From contig VEMX01000012.1 in the NCBI GenBank assembly GCA_009711805.1, positions 124,001-188,000 on the forward strand: a stretch of 64,000 bases of DNA, read 5' to 3'. Numbering within the stretch: the first letter of the stretch is position 1; each line of letters opens with the position of its first letter. This document shows, one piece after another, positions 9,286 to 18,251 of the stretch. The position numbers and the translations under genes were made by a program. The DNA comes from Balneolaceae bacterium (lineage in GTDB: Bacteria > Bacteroidota > Rhodothermia > Balneolales > Balneolaceae). Under the pieces are notes generated by a model. It made no database searches. It saw only the letters and a list, made by a program, of their open reading frames with translations, and had not been told where the DNA came from.

Positions 9286-9348
9286 AAACCTCCAAGGTTT
9301 TCGGCAATTGTTTAGTACAGGCTCAAGAGGTTTAAACCTTGGAGGTTT
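9286..9348. repeat. dispersed palindromic repeat, copy 1
   Basis: Perfect 15-bp inverted repeat: AAACCTCCAAGGTTT at 9286-9300 and its complement at 9334-9348, separated by 33 bases. Each arm is itself a small palindrome (AAACCT-CCA-AGGTTT). The core ACCTCCAAGGTTT recurs with its partner arm at 30915-30969, while the loop sequence differs. It resembles a REP/BIME-type element. Mobilisation by a RAYT-type transposase is inference, as none is seen here. Confidence 0.6.
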
Positions 9349-9376
9349 CGGTGGTAGCAACAGCACCGGGTCTAAC

Positions 9377-9418
9377 GATTGTGAACTCCATCGGGATCGG
9401 GAGATGGAGTTTACAATC
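9377..9418. repeat. 16-bp inverted repeat
   Basis: Arms 9377-9392 (GATTGTGAACTCCATC) and 9403-9418 pair with one G-T wobble around a 10-base loop. There is no T-run. It lies 28 bases after the palindromic repeat copy 1 and may belong to the same composite element. Confidence 0.5.
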
Positions 9419-9636
9419 TCATACTCGATCTGACCGATCACCGGTCTCGATGGCTAAAGACAAAACTTACTGAATTAAGGAAAAAATAAAGTCTGGATTG
9501 CTCGAATCAGGCAATCGTATTTAACCATTACTGATCTTCTCAGTCTTCAGCGAAGTGATGGACAGTAGTCCATGATCACTCGTCCATCATCCATAAGGAA
9601 TTGCAACAAAAAGATGGAAATAACGATGGTTTTACT

Positions 9637-10449
9637 TCACAAAATAGAATACACCAACCTGCCCGCCATAGCTATAGCCAGCAATGCAAAACCCCACTGC
9701 AAGTATTTACGCTGGATCTTGTGATTCAGCAAAGCTCCGCCGAATCCACCTACCAATCCACCTAAAGAAAGAGGCAGGGCCGCACCAAAATCTACATAGC
9801 CCAGAGTAAATTCTGTTAATCCGGTTGTTGTATTATCCATGAGCGCCAGTTGTAACCATCCTGAAAATACCATGATTGTCATCCCAAGCTGAGATACACT
9901 TACCGTTTTTCGGAACGGCTGCTTGTAGACCAAATTCATAATAGGCACCATGATACCTCCTCCGCCTACACCGGCTAAAGAAGCTACAAATCCACCAATG
10001 CCTCCTGCCACGCCGGCTTCTTTAAAACCCATCTGTTTAAAATCCCGATCTTCTTCATTATTAGCATCCTTTCCTCTTTTAAACATCATATAAGCAACAT
10101 ATAAGAGCATGGTGCTGAAGAATAGTACAAACTCAGTGCGTTCGTAATAAGAAGAGGTGAGCAACTGCTTTCCCAAAAACACTCCAATAGCACCCAAAAC
10201 CCCAAGCCTGATCCCTTCTCCCCAAAAGATATGGTTTTGCACTTTCTGGCGAACGGTACTCCCAAAGGCCGCTATAAAAGTACAGAACAAACCGGAAGCG
10301 ATGGTCCATACTACCGAATTTTCAACTCCTGCCTTCTCGAAAAGGAAAAAGAGTACAGGAGTGAATATGATTCCCCCTCCTATACCCAGGAGACCTGCAA
10401 TCACCCCTGCCGCTAAACCTATGAGTAGTAATACTGCTAACTCAATCAA
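9637..10449 (-). CDS. TauE/SafE-family membrane permease
   Basis: Predicted sulfite/organosulfonate or other anion exporter of the TauE/SafE (DUF81) family. The 270-residue protein is almost entirely hydrophobic with about eight transmembrane helices. It carries the two family repeats, each with a glycine-rich turn: GLLGIGGGIIFTPVL near residue 20 and LAGVGGGGIMVPIMN near residue 158. Substrate cannot be read from the sequence. Its start overlaps the end of the phzF-like gene upstream by 8 bases, so the two are co-transcribed. Confidence 0.9.
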   Translation of the reverse strand: MIELAVLLLIGLAAGVIAGLLGIGGGIIFTPVLFFLFEKAGVENSVVWTIASGLFCTFIAAFGSTVRQKVQNHIFWGEGIRLGVLGAIGVFLGKQLLTSSYYERTEFVLFFSTMLLYVAYMMFKRGKDANNEEDRDFKQMGFKEAGVAGGIGGFVASLAGVGGGGIMVPIMNLVYKQPFRKTVSVSQLGMTIMVFSGWLQLALMDNTTTGLTEFTLGYVDFGAALPLSLGGLVGGFGGALLNHKIQRKYLQWGFALLAIAMAGRLVYSIL

Positions 10450-11227
10450 GGTTGATCTCCCCTTTCATGAATACTTTTGCATGGCCTAATAATTCTACCC
10501 GGTCTCCCTTTAACCTGCAGGTAATAGCTCCTCCGCGTTCCGATATCTGTTGTGCCTCAAGCACTTCTTTACCCAGCACTTTACTCCAGTATGGTGCACT
10601 TTTGGTATGAGCAGATCCAGTTACCGGATCTTCATCAATACCTGACTGAGGGGCAAAAAAGCGGGACACAAAATCTACCTCATCTCCAGGAGCCGTAACA
10701 ATTATACCCCGGGCATCTACTTCATTCAGTAATCTGAAATCTGGTTCTATCCTTGCCACATCTTCTTCGGTATCCAATATCACCATATAGTCATCCGACT
10801 TGTATACCCTGGGTTCTCTGTTAATTCCCAAACCCTGAAATAGTACTACAGGGGCATCGGCTGTCGGTATTTCTTCCGCTGGGAAATCCATCAATAATCG
10901 TTCGCCTTCTTTACTTATAGTAAGGGTACCACTTCGGGTATAGAATTCAATCTTATCCTTTGCGTATCCCATTTCATAAAATAATACCCAAGCCGCAGCT
11001 AAGGTAGCATGTCCACACAAATCTACTTCCACAGCCGGAGTAAACCATCTCAATTTGAAGCCATTCCCCTCAGCGACAAAAAAAGCTGTTTCTGAAAGAT
11101 TGTTTTCTTTAGCAATAAGCAGCATAGTTTCATCAGGCAACCAGTCTTCTAATGGGCATACCGCTGCAGGATTGCCCCCAAATAATGAAGAAGTAAAAGC
11201 ATCAACTTGGAAAATCGGGAGTTTCAT
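10442..11227 (-). CDS. PhzF-family isomerase-like protein
   Basis: Member of the PhzF/diaminopimelate-epimerase fold family. The 261-residue protein opens KLPIFQVDAFTSSLFGGNPAAV, with the conserved GNPAAV at 18-23. The catalytic-type Glu46 sits in NNLSETAFF, and the second half has DEDPVTGSAHT. Most family members outside phenazine clusters have unknown substrates, and no phenazine genes are nearby. It overlaps the downstream permease gene by 8 bases. The start is 63 bases from the divergent mutS2 ATG, so that spacer holds both promoters. Confidence 0.92.
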   Translation of the reverse strand: MKLPIFQVDAFTSSLFGGNPAAVCPLEDWLPDETMLLIAKENNLSETAFFVAEGNGFKLRWFTPAVEVDLCGHATLAAAWVLFYEMGYAKDKIEFYTRSGTLTISKEGERLLMDFPAEEIPTADAPVVLFQGLGINREPRVYKSDDYMVILDTEEDVARIEPDFRLLNEVDARGIIVTAPGDEVDFVSRFFAPQSGIDEDPVTGSAHTKSAPYWSKVLGKEVLEAQQISERGGAITCRLKGDRVELLGHAKVFMKGEINLD

Positions 11228-11290
11228 ACCGTAATATTTTAGGGTTATCTTTACAGACCTGAACCTAAGGCAAATTTTTTAAATTAGCAG

Positions 11291-13699
11291 ATGCGACTGT
11301 ACCCCAAAACAATATTAGAAAAACTTGGTTACGATTTAATCAGACAGGCAACACTGAAGTATGCCCAGTCCGACCTTACCATCGAAACGCTGGAAGTGTT
11401 ACGCCCCTCTTCCCGCCCCAAAAGGGTACATCAATTGCTCCAGGAAACCAGGGAAATGCTGGAAGTACAAAGTTCTCCTGACCCTTTCCCCCTCAATGAG
11501 TTCCCTGATGTGCGAGAATACCTGAAGCAGGCACAGCCGGAAGAAAGTATCATACCATTGCCTGCTTTCACCGATATTTTTACCATTTGCACCCTCACCA
11601 GGTACACAAAAAAATATTTTAAGTCCCGTTTCGAGGAAATGCCTGAACTCTCTCGTATTTCAGGACAGTTCATCCCAATGAAGGATCTTGAACAAACTAT
11701 TAAAGGTAAGGTTACGGAGCACGGTGAACTTCGGGATGATGCCAGCTCTGAACTCCGCTCGATTCGAAAGCGGCTGAATAACAAAAAAAACAATCTGCGA
11801 ACTACCATTAATCGCTCCATGAAGAATGCGCTTAAAGAAGGCATGGCTTCGGATGAAGGTGCCACTATCCGCAATGGGCGAATGGTAATTCCTATTCAGG
11901 CTGAGTTTAAACGAAAGGTGAAGGGCTTTATACATGATGTGTCTTCTACCGGACAAACCGTATACCTTGAGCCTGTTGAGGCCCTGAACCTGAACAATGA
12001 GATCCGCCAAATTGAAGCTGAAGAACAACGCGAGATTGAACGTATTCTGAAAGAACTAACCAAAAAGGTCCGCGATAATACCGAATATATTAAACAAAAC
12101 ATGACTTGTCTGGCCGAGCTGGATGCCATTGCAGCTAAAGCTAAGTTAACCCGTCAACTGGAAGGGGAAATCCCAGTGGTTTCTGATTATCAGGTATTGA
12201 ACATAAAGGAAGCGTACAATCCCATCTTAAAGCTTAAAAATACAGGGAAGAAAAAAGAAGATAAGGAAATCATCATCCCACTTGATCTGATGATGGAAGA
12301 AAAAGAACAGTGCCTTATGATTACCGGGCCGAATGCCGGGGGTAAATCGGTGGCCATGAAAACTCTTGGGCTTTCAGCAGTGATGGCTCAATCGGGCTAT
12401 GGTATACCGGCCGACCCTACTACTGAACTGCCTATCTTTCCGGGGATATTTGTAGACCTTGGCGATGATCAGTCTATAGAAAATGATTTGAGTACATTCT
12501 CTTCCCGGCTGCAGTGGATGCGGGAAACGGCAAGCAAATTTCAGCCGGGCAGCCTCATTCTTATTGATGAAGCTGCCGCTGGAACCGACCCTGAAGAAGG
12601 GGGAGCTCTGTTCCAGGCTTTTATTGAGCATTTGCTGGAGCATAACTGTAAAGTTATTGTCACTACTCATCACGGTACATTAAAAGTTTTTGCTCACAAA
12701 CATCCAAAAGCTGTGAATGGCTCTATGGAGTTTGACCAAGACAGCCTCTCTCCTACTTATCGCTTTAAAAAGGGGATACCGGGCAGTAGTTATGCTTTTG
12801 AAATTGCAGAGCGAATGAACCTTGATGAGGATATACTCAAAAGATCCAGAGTATTACTAGGAGAAAGCAAGAATAAAATGGAATCACTCATCACCGAACT
12901 AGAATCTAAAACTCAGCAAGCGGCTGATCTAAAGAAGAAGTACAACAAATTACAGGCTCGGGCAGAATCTGAACGGAAGCGATATGAGAACAAGATTGAA
13001 GCCATTGATAAGAAAAAGGACAAGATTCAGGAAAAAGCCCTTAAAGAAGCCAAGTCCATTATGGACAGTGCGAATAAACGGGTAGAAGATGCTGTGCAAC
13101 AGATTGTTGAAAAGGGAAAAGCAGACAAAAAGAAAATCAAAAAAATCCGAAAGGAGATTGATACCGATAAAAAGAAAATCGACCAATCCATTCAACAGAT
13201 TGAACAAAAGAAAGAAGAACAGGAGGTTGTTTCGGATAACCCGCCTGAAGTTGGCAATCATGTTCGGTTCAAAGATGGCACTACCACTGGAGAGCTTGTT
13301 GAGATTCAAGGAAAAAATGCGGTGGTACAGGCGGGCGGATTGCGACTAAAGACCAAATACAAAAACCTGATCAAGGTTGAGAAGAAAAAAGAGAAGGAAA
13401 AAACACGGGCTCGCTCTCATACTATTGTGGGTGATAGTAACCTCACGGGGGAAATGGTTAAACCTTCACTGGATGTACGGGGTAACAGAACTAAAGAAGC
13501 CCTCCATGAAGTTACTCAGTATATCGACCGGGCTATCTTCAGAGGAATGAACCAAGTCGAAATTGTTCATGGCAAGGGGGATGGTATATTAAGGAGCCAG
13601 ATACAAAGCTACCTAAACACCCGGGATGATGTAGATAAGGTTGAAACTGCCCCTATTGAGCGCGGAGGAGCAGGTTGTACCATTGTAGAATTAAAATGA
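11291..13699 (+). CDS. mutS2: endonuclease MutS2
   Basis: MutS-family ATPase without the mismatch-recognition domain. Family members act on branched DNA or on stalled, collided ribosomes. The 802-residue protein has an N-terminal core/lever region, then an ABC-type ATPase with Walker A GPNAGGKSVAMKT near residue 346 and Walker B LILIDEAAAGTDPEEGG near residue 420, then a long charged coiled coil (about 520-650). It ends in a Smr nuclease domain with LDVRG and HGKGDGILR motifs (about 720-802). Full length for the family. It faces an AhpD-like gene 8 bases beyond its stop. Confidence 0.96.
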   Translation: MRLYPKTILEKLGYDLIRQATLKYAQSDLTIETLEVLRPSSRPKRVHQLLQETREMLEVQSSPDPFPLNEFPDVREYLKQAQPEESIIPLPAFTDIFTICTLTRYTKKYFKSRFEEMPELSRISGQFIPMKDLEQTIKGKVTEHGELRDDASSELRSIRKRLNNKKNNLRTTINRSMKNALKEGMASDEGATIRNGRMVIPIQAEFKRKVKGFIHDVSSTGQTVYLEPVEALNLNNEIRQIEAEEQREIERILKELTKKVRDNTEYIKQNMTCLAELDAIAAKAKLTRQLEGEIPVVSDYQVLNIKEAYNPILKLKNTGKKKEDKEIIIPLDLMMEEKEQCLMITGPNAGGKSVAMKTLGLSAVMAQSGYGIPADPTTELPIFPGIFVDLGDDQSIENDLSTFSSRLQWMRETASKFQPGSLILIDEAAAGTDPEEGGALFQAFIEHLLEHNCKVIVTTHHGTLKVFAHKHPKAVNGSMEFDQDSLSPTYRFKKGIPGSSYAFEIAERMNLDEDILKRSRVLLGESKNKMESLITELESKTQQAADLKKKYNKLQARAESERKRYENKIEAIDKKKDKIQEKALKEAKSIMDSANKRVEDAVQQIVEKGKADKKKIKKIRKEIDTDKKKIDQSIQQIEQKKEEQEVVSDNPPEVGNHVRFKDGTTTGELVEIQGKNAVVQAGGLRLKTKYKNLIKVEKKKEKEKTRARSHTIVGDSNLTGEMVKPSLDVRGNRTKEALHEVTQYIDRAIFRGMNQVEIVHGKGDGILRSQIQSYLNTRDDVDKVETAPIERGGAGCTIVELK

Positions 13700-13706
13700 G
13701 CAGTTG

Positions 13707-14072
13707 TTAATCTGACAATGCACCCTCTTCTTCCAGCATCTCAATCGTTTCTACAGCACGTCTCAGGTGAGGGATAACAATACTGCCTCCTACAGTCAAT
13801 GCTACATTCATAGCATCTACTATTTCATCCTTCGTTAATCCTGCGTTGGCACATTGCTCCAAATGATAATCGATGCAATCATTGCAACGCAGTACCGTAG
13901 ATGCTACCAATCCCAGTAGTTCTTTTGTTTTAGAATCCAGGGCTCCTTTCCGGTAGGTGTTGGCATCTATATTAAAAAAACGCTTGATGCCAAGATGATC
14001 AAGATTCAGGGTTTTTTCATTCAATTGTTCTCTTTCTTCCCTGAATAATTGTAATCGATTTTTTTCTGACAT
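13707..14072 (-). CDS. AhpD-like carboxymuconolactone decarboxylase-family protein
   Basis: Small alkylhydroperoxidase-like protein of 121 residues. The redox motif CxxCxxxH is present as CNDCIDYH at about residues 62-69, followed by the AhpD-typical helix GLTKDEIVDAMNVALTVGG. Single-domain members form helical oligomers and reduce peroxides with thiol donors, or act as decarboxylases; substrate is unknown here. It is convergent with mutS2 and divergent from the SGNH hydrolase gene. Confidence 0.88.
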   Translation of the reverse strand: MSEKNRLQLFREEREQLNEKTLNLDHLGIKRFFNIDANTYRKGALDSKTKELLGLVASTVLRCNDCIDYHLEQCANAGLTKDEIVDAMNVALTVGGSIVIPHLRRAVETIEMLEEEGALSD

Positions 14073-14186
14073 AATTCTTTTTTATTACTTTAATGATCGG
14101 AGCAAAAGGTAATACAAACTGCGTCATAATTTAAATATCATAGACAGGTTTTTTATGCGATATTCTATCTCATGAATAAGGAAAAC

Positions 14187-15671
14187 ATGAAACATAAACT
14201 GGTGGTAGTGGGGGACAGCCTTTCCCAGGGATTCAAAAACGGTGGAATTTATCGCACCGATATCAATTTTCCCTCTCTTGTTGCCCGATGCTTCAATACT
14301 GACATCAACTTTGAACAGCCTCGTTTTACTGCTCAGGCTGGTATTCCCCTTAACCTGGAAATGCTGGTCCGCGGACTCTCTGACGATTTTGGAGATACAA
14401 TAACCTGGAACCAATACATTCCGGCAGCCAGTCATATGATCCGCACTTTAAAACGCATAAAAAAATATTGGGAAGGTGGGCTCAAAGACCTTTCTATAAA
14501 CCGACATCACCCCTATCACAACCAGTCGGTTTGGGGATTTGCAATTAATGATTCCTGGCTGGTTAATGAAGAAAACAGCCAAACGTATATACAAAACCAC
14601 CGCGAAAGAGTGAATATCTTTGATATGCTCCCCGAGCATTCCATGTACACTACTGCCCGGCTTGTATTGAACCCCTCCCTCAAAGAAAAAACAAATTTAA
14701 ACAACCAATTAGATAATGCCTGTTATTTCAAAGAAAACGGTGGCATTGAAAATCTGATTGTTTGCCTGGGACATAATAATGTTATTGGAGCCGTTACCAA
14801 TTTGAATCTGGCTTGGTCTGAGGCAGAAGATATAGCGACCTTTCCCGGCTTACGAAAATCTACGGTGTACCGACCTGAGCATTTTGAAGAAAGCTATAGG
14901 AATTTAGCCAAAAGAGTCTCAAAACTTAAGGCGAAACGGATTTTTGTGCCAACTATACCTTACGTCACTATACCTCCTGTTTGTCGTGGAGTGAATTCAG
15001 ATCTGTCTAGCAAGAGGCTGGGATATTTCGACTATTATACCCGATTTTGGATATGGGATGAGGATTTTGATCCCGGAAGACACCCTCACCTTACAAAAGA
15101 TGAGGCCATACAGCTCGACTTTGCCGTAGATGAATATAATGAGATCATCAGACAGGTAGCCAGGGAATACGATTGGCATGTAGTACCTATGGCAAAACAT
15201 GTGGCCGGAATGGCACGGCGGCGATTGGGAGGAGAAATTTTGAGGGATTTTCCACCGGGCCTTGCCAGAGCACTCAAAAATCACCCCAATACTGCTCACC
15301 TGGTAGATCAGGATGAAAACGTATTACTTTCAACTGATTTTCTTCGGCTTAATAAGGAAGGTAAAATTTACAAAGGTGGAATCTTTAGCCTGGATGGACT
15401 TCACCCTACTACCATAGCCTATGGCCTTATTGCCAATGTCTATTTTCGTTGTATGGTAGAAGCCGGTGTTGAGTTTGAAAAACCTATTGACTGGGATTTT
15501 GTAGTTCAGGAAGATACGTTGATCAACAACCCGCCCCCTCTACTTGCCGAATTACGGTTAGTACTCAGATATCTTTCCATGGGACATCAAGAACGGTTCT
15601 TTAAGTTCGGTAAAAATATATTAGCTCAGACACTGAGTCTATTCTCAGGACGGGAAGCACCGGAGAATTAG
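14187..15671 (+). CDS. SGNH/GDSL-family hydrolase
   Basis: Predicted serine esterase or lipase. The block I motif GDSLSQG occurs within the first 16 residues, block III appears as LGHNNV near residue 197, and the catalytic Asp/His block V is DGLHPTT near residue 403. At about 494 residues it is larger than most SGNH enzymes. No signal peptide is visible, so it is probably cytoplasmic or exported by another route. I chose the ATG at 14187 because AAGGA lies five bases before it. The in-frame ATG at 14172 has no such site. No operon partners. Confidence 0.85.
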   Translation: MKHKLVVVGDSLSQGFKNGGIYRTDINFPSLVARCFNTDINFEQPRFTAQAGIPLNLEMLVRGLSDDFGDTITWNQYIPAASHMIRTLKRIKKYWEGGLKDLSINRHHPYHNQSVWGFAINDSWLVNEENSQTYIQNHRERVNIFDMLPEHSMYTTARLVLNPSLKEKTNLNNQLDNACYFKENGGIENLIVCLGHNNVIGAVTNLNLAWSEAEDIATFPGLRKSTVYRPEHFEESYRNLAKRVSKLKAKRIFVPTIPYVTIPPVCRGVNSDLSSKRLGYFDYYTRFWIWDEDFDPGRHPHLTKDEAIQLDFAVDEYNEIIRQVAREYDWHVVPMAKHVAGMARRRLGGEILRDFPPGLARALKNHPNTAHLVDQDENVLLSTDFLRLNKEGKIYKGGIFSLDGLHPTTIAYGLIANVYFRCMVEAGVEFEKPIDWDFVVQEDTLINNPPPLLAELRLVLRYLSMGHQERFFKFGKNILAQTLSLFSGREAPEN

Positions 15672-16339
15672 CTTCTATTTTTGTATTCACAGGATGATCC
15701 TCAAAAAACCGGCTCTATAAATTCGATTTAACGCCCTTACGTTAGTTTTCCCGATGGATAATATTTCTTACCGGTATAACTTCTTAAATAAAGAATTTGA
15801 AATTCTACTATAAAAATTTTTAAGCTTAAACTAAATTATAAATAGATTTATGATGTAAACATCTATATAACTCTATTCACTAAAAACCCACTTTTGCCAA
15901 TCATTCTCTCCGATCAAAATTTTTTTGTCTCCTCTAAGTCTGAGATTGCAAAGACATGTAGAAGAAAATTGAACCTCTTCGATTACTTGCAGTAAATACA
16001 AAATAATTAATGAATATATATTAACATATATATGTAAATATGATAATTCATATCACTATATAGCCTATACAGGCAGATATTTTCCTTAATCAACCCTTCT
16101 TCACTCATTTTCCCTTTATGATAACCCCTTATCATACCAGAAATTAAAACGAATGAAATATTTTCCTTTTTTAATGCTCAAAACACCCTTTAACACCTTG
16201 ATTTTAGTTTCCTGAAAACTCTGTTGACTAAAATGAATTATAGTAAAATAGCCCTATGAAGCCATTAGAGAGCTATTCTTGAATAACATATATACTTATG
16301 AACATAAATATGTATATATGTGTTCTATTTATATTTTGA
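15672..16339. other. AT-rich non-coding spacer
   Basis: No gene is supported. The base composition is far more AT-rich than the flanks. It contains a perfect 10-bp inverted repeat, ACATATATAC at 16286-16295 and its complement at 16312-16321, just past the 3' end of the broken lipoprotein gene on the minus strand. Nothing else stands out. Confidence 0.5.
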
Positions 16340-16768
16340 TCATGTGTTGATTTTCATCTTTTCGATAAGCTCGTTGTACTTTATCGTTATTTCTTCCAAC
16401 CCATTTTCGAGAGACTCTTTTGTTTCCTTCCAATTCTCATTACCGGAAGCCTTAAACTCCTCAAATTCTTCCTTGAGTTCATTTCTTTCATTTTTAAGCT
16501 TGATAAATGTTTTATTGCTCTCCTCCGAGATTTCTTCATTATTATTACTTATTTGCTCTTCAAGATCTTCCAGATCATCGTTCAACTCTTTCATCCGATC
16601 GTTAAAAGAAGCAACAAAATCATCTTTTGCCCGCTCCAGGTTTTTGCCTGTGGATTCAATTTCCTCTTCAACTATATTGGTCTTATTCGCTCAGTATTTG
16701 TCCTTATCCGAACAAGCGGCGGTTAAAATCAGGGAGAACTCTACTAATACAATCAATAAACGATACAT
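16340..16768 (-). pseudogene. coiled-coil lipoprotein gene interrupted by an in-frame TGA
   Basis: On the minus strand an ATG at 16768, seven bases after a GAGGAG site, begins a lipoprotein signal (MYRLLIVLVEFSL, lipobox LTAAC, Cys19). The frame stops at TGA (16691-16693, codon 26) and then continues open in the same frame for another 116 codons to 16340. The second part is a highly charged coiled coil, rich in Glu and Lys, with KASGNENWKETKESLENGL near the end. That resembles sll1863-type stress-response lipoproteins. Intact length would be about 142 residues including the interrupted codon. A single substitution explains the break. Readthrough or a sequencing error are alternatives. The plus-strand ORF over this region is its shadow. 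Confidence 0.6.
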
Positions 16769-16870
16769 AACTCCTCACTATAATTAGTTGTTGTAATTCA
16801 ACCGTTTAAAGCTTTTTAAGAGAGAGATTGTTTCATTTTCAATCACGGTATTCCATTCGCTCTACCCTAT

Positions 16871-16885
16871 TTAGAATCCTTCTAA
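16871..16885. promoter_or_regulatory. Fur/PerR-like palindrome, site 1
   Basis: TTAGAATCCTTCTAA, a 7-1-7 arrangement with a single mismatch; flanking T and A extend the outer arms to TTTAGA...TCTAAA. It lies about 80 bases before the DUF4856 gene. Together with site 2 it suggests metal-dependent repression of the operon. The regulator is inferred. Confidence 0.5.
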
Positions 16886-16919
16886 AAAAACGTTGACCAT
16901 CAATCTAAACCTCCTTAAC

Positions 16920-16934
16920 TTAGAATTGATCTAA
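16920..16934. promoter_or_regulatory. Fur/PerR-like palindrome, site 2
   Basis: TTAGAATTGATCTAA shares the TTAGAAT half and TCTAA end with site 1 and lies 30 bases before the DUF4856 ATG, where a bound repressor would block transcription. The spacing between the two sites is 49 bases centre to centre. Confidence 0.5.
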
Positions 16935-16964
16935 ATTAAAATTGTAACCGACTATTCATTTTCA

Positions 16965-18176
16965 ATGAACCTAAAAAGTTTCTTACCCCTAGCATTAGTA
17001 TCAATTCTTTTTGTCTCTTGTGACGTCAGCAATGACGATACAGACATTAAAACCCCAGCCACTTATGAGTTCAGTCGAAATGGCTCTTCAACCATTTCTT
17101 TTTCCGGACAGACAACCCGTATAAACATGGCTACCGAGCTGACTGGAGCTGTCAACGATTTTGATAATTCTACAGAAGAGTTGCTCTTAGAAATGTACCG
17201 TAATCAAACCGCTGATGGCGGAGATACTGACCCATTTTCAAACAGTGACCTAAATTCTGCTACTAAGAATATCAAAGGTAAAGTAGCTGCTTCTTCCGAC
17301 TTTTTTTCTTCAAACACAGCCTTAAGTGCTGAAATTAAAAATCAGTTTGAGATTTGGCTGAAAAACCAGGTAGAGGAAGTGTTTCCTAATAAAAATACCA
17401 TGGCTTCTGAAGGAGTAGCCGGACAAATTGCGGACGGATCTTCCACACGCTATGTTAACGGCAAAGGTTTTGAGTACAAACAGCTCGTAGCCAAAAGCTT
17501 AATTGGTGCCCTTATGGCTGACCAAATGCTCAATAATTACCTGGGCACTAATGTACTTGATGCCGGAACCAACAGAGAAGACAACTCTTCTGAGACACTT
17601 TCTGAAGGAAATAACCATACAACAATGGAACACAAATGGGATGAGGCCTACGGCTACCTATTTGGTGCGGCAGCCAATCCGGCTAAACCTGCTATTGGTG
17701 AAGGCGACAGTTTCCTTAATAAATATCTAGGTAAAGTAGACAGTGATGATGATTTCGCTGGTATTGCTGACGAGGTATTTGATGCCTTTAAATTGGGTAG
17801 AGCCGCTATTGTAGCTAATGACTACGATCTCAGGGATGAACAAGCACAGGTTATCCGCGAGAATATATCGAAAGTGATTGCCATCCGGGCTATCTATTAT
17901 TTGCAGGGTGGAAAAAATGCCATTGACAAAGAAAATCCAGAATACGGAACAGCTTTTCATGATTTATCCGAAGCTTATGGATTTGTGTACAGTCTTCAAT
18001 TTACCAGAGTTCCTAATTCTGAAAGTTCTTACTTTACCAACTCCGAAATTAATGCTTATTTGGCCCAGCTTGAAGAAGGTAACGGACTATGGGACGTCAC
18101 TCCACAAACACTGGATGATATCTCTGCCGATATTGCTGCTAAATTTGACTTCACTGTAGAAGAAGCAGCAAACTAA
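16965..18176 (+). CDS. DUF4856-domain lipoprotein
   Basis: Exported lipoprotein of 403 residues. The signal peptide LKSFLPLALVSILFVSC ends in a lipobox with Cys19, followed by a D/N-rich tether. The body matches the DUF4856 family as I recall it, with segments such as KQLVAKSLIGALMADQML, HKWDEAYGYLFG and AIRAIYYLQG. The family has no assigned activity but recurs as the first gene before imelysin, HTTM and a TonB receptor. The likely role is surface or periplasmic metal (iron) acquisition, which is inference from that context and from the Fur-like sites upstream. A strong terminator follows, so it may be made in excess over the rest of the operon. Confidence 0.88.
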   Translation: MNLKSFLPLALVSILFVSCDVSNDDTDIKTPATYEFSRNGSSTISFSGQTTRINMATELTGAVNDFDNSTEELLLEMYRNQTADGGDTDPFSNSDLNSATKNIKGKVAASSDFFSSNTALSAEIKNQFEIWLKNQVEEVFPNKNTMASEGVAGQIADGSSTRYVNGKGFEYKQLVAKSLIGALMADQMLNNYLGTNVLDAGTNREDNSSETLSEGNNHTTMEHKWDEAYGYLFGAAANPAKPAIGEGDSFLNKYLGKVDSDDDFAGIADEVFDAFKLGRAAIVANDYDLRDEQAQVIRENISKVIAIRAIYYLQGGKNAIDKENPEYGTAFHDLSEAYGFVYSLQFTRVPNSESSYFTNSEINAYLAQLEEGNGLWDVTPQTLDDISADIAAKFDFTVEEAAN

Positions 18177-18196
18177 AATAATTGTTTTACTAAGTG

Positions 18197-18230
18197 GCTG
18201 GCAACTATATACAAGTTGCCAGCTTTTTTT
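18197..18230 (+). terminator. intrinsic terminator between the DUF4856 and imelysin genes
   Basis: Perfect 10-bp stem, GCTGGCAACT at 18197-18206 and its complement at 18214-18223, with a 7-base loop and a T7 run. As it lies inside an otherwise continuous same-strand cluster, it probably acts as a partial terminator, lowering expression of the three genes downstream. Confidence 0.9.
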
Positions 18231-18251
18231 GCTTAATACATCCAATGAATT

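Larger units (their letters stand above)
9018..9636. other. non-coding spacer rich in inverted repeats
   Basis: No credible gene is present on either strand. The stretch holds two large inverted repeats (listed separately) and smaller hairpins: CAGGAG/CTCCTG at 9180-9200, TCCAAC/GTTGGA near 9213-9231 and GATTGC/GCAATC near 9496-9516. This density of palindromes suggests repeat insertions or decayed mobile DNA, but no transposase fragment could be identified. Confidence 0.5.

Noticed and set aside
9122-9441. Two minus-strand frames of about 60 codons in the repeat-rich spacer
   Set aside because: They run through the inverted repeats, lack ribosome sites and show no recognisable family.
16320-16787. 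155-codon plus-strand frame rich in Ser and Leu
   Set aside because: It is the antisense of the Glu/Lys-rich coiled-coil lipoprotein gene on the minus strand; the low-complexity Ser/Phe composition is the usual shadow effect.
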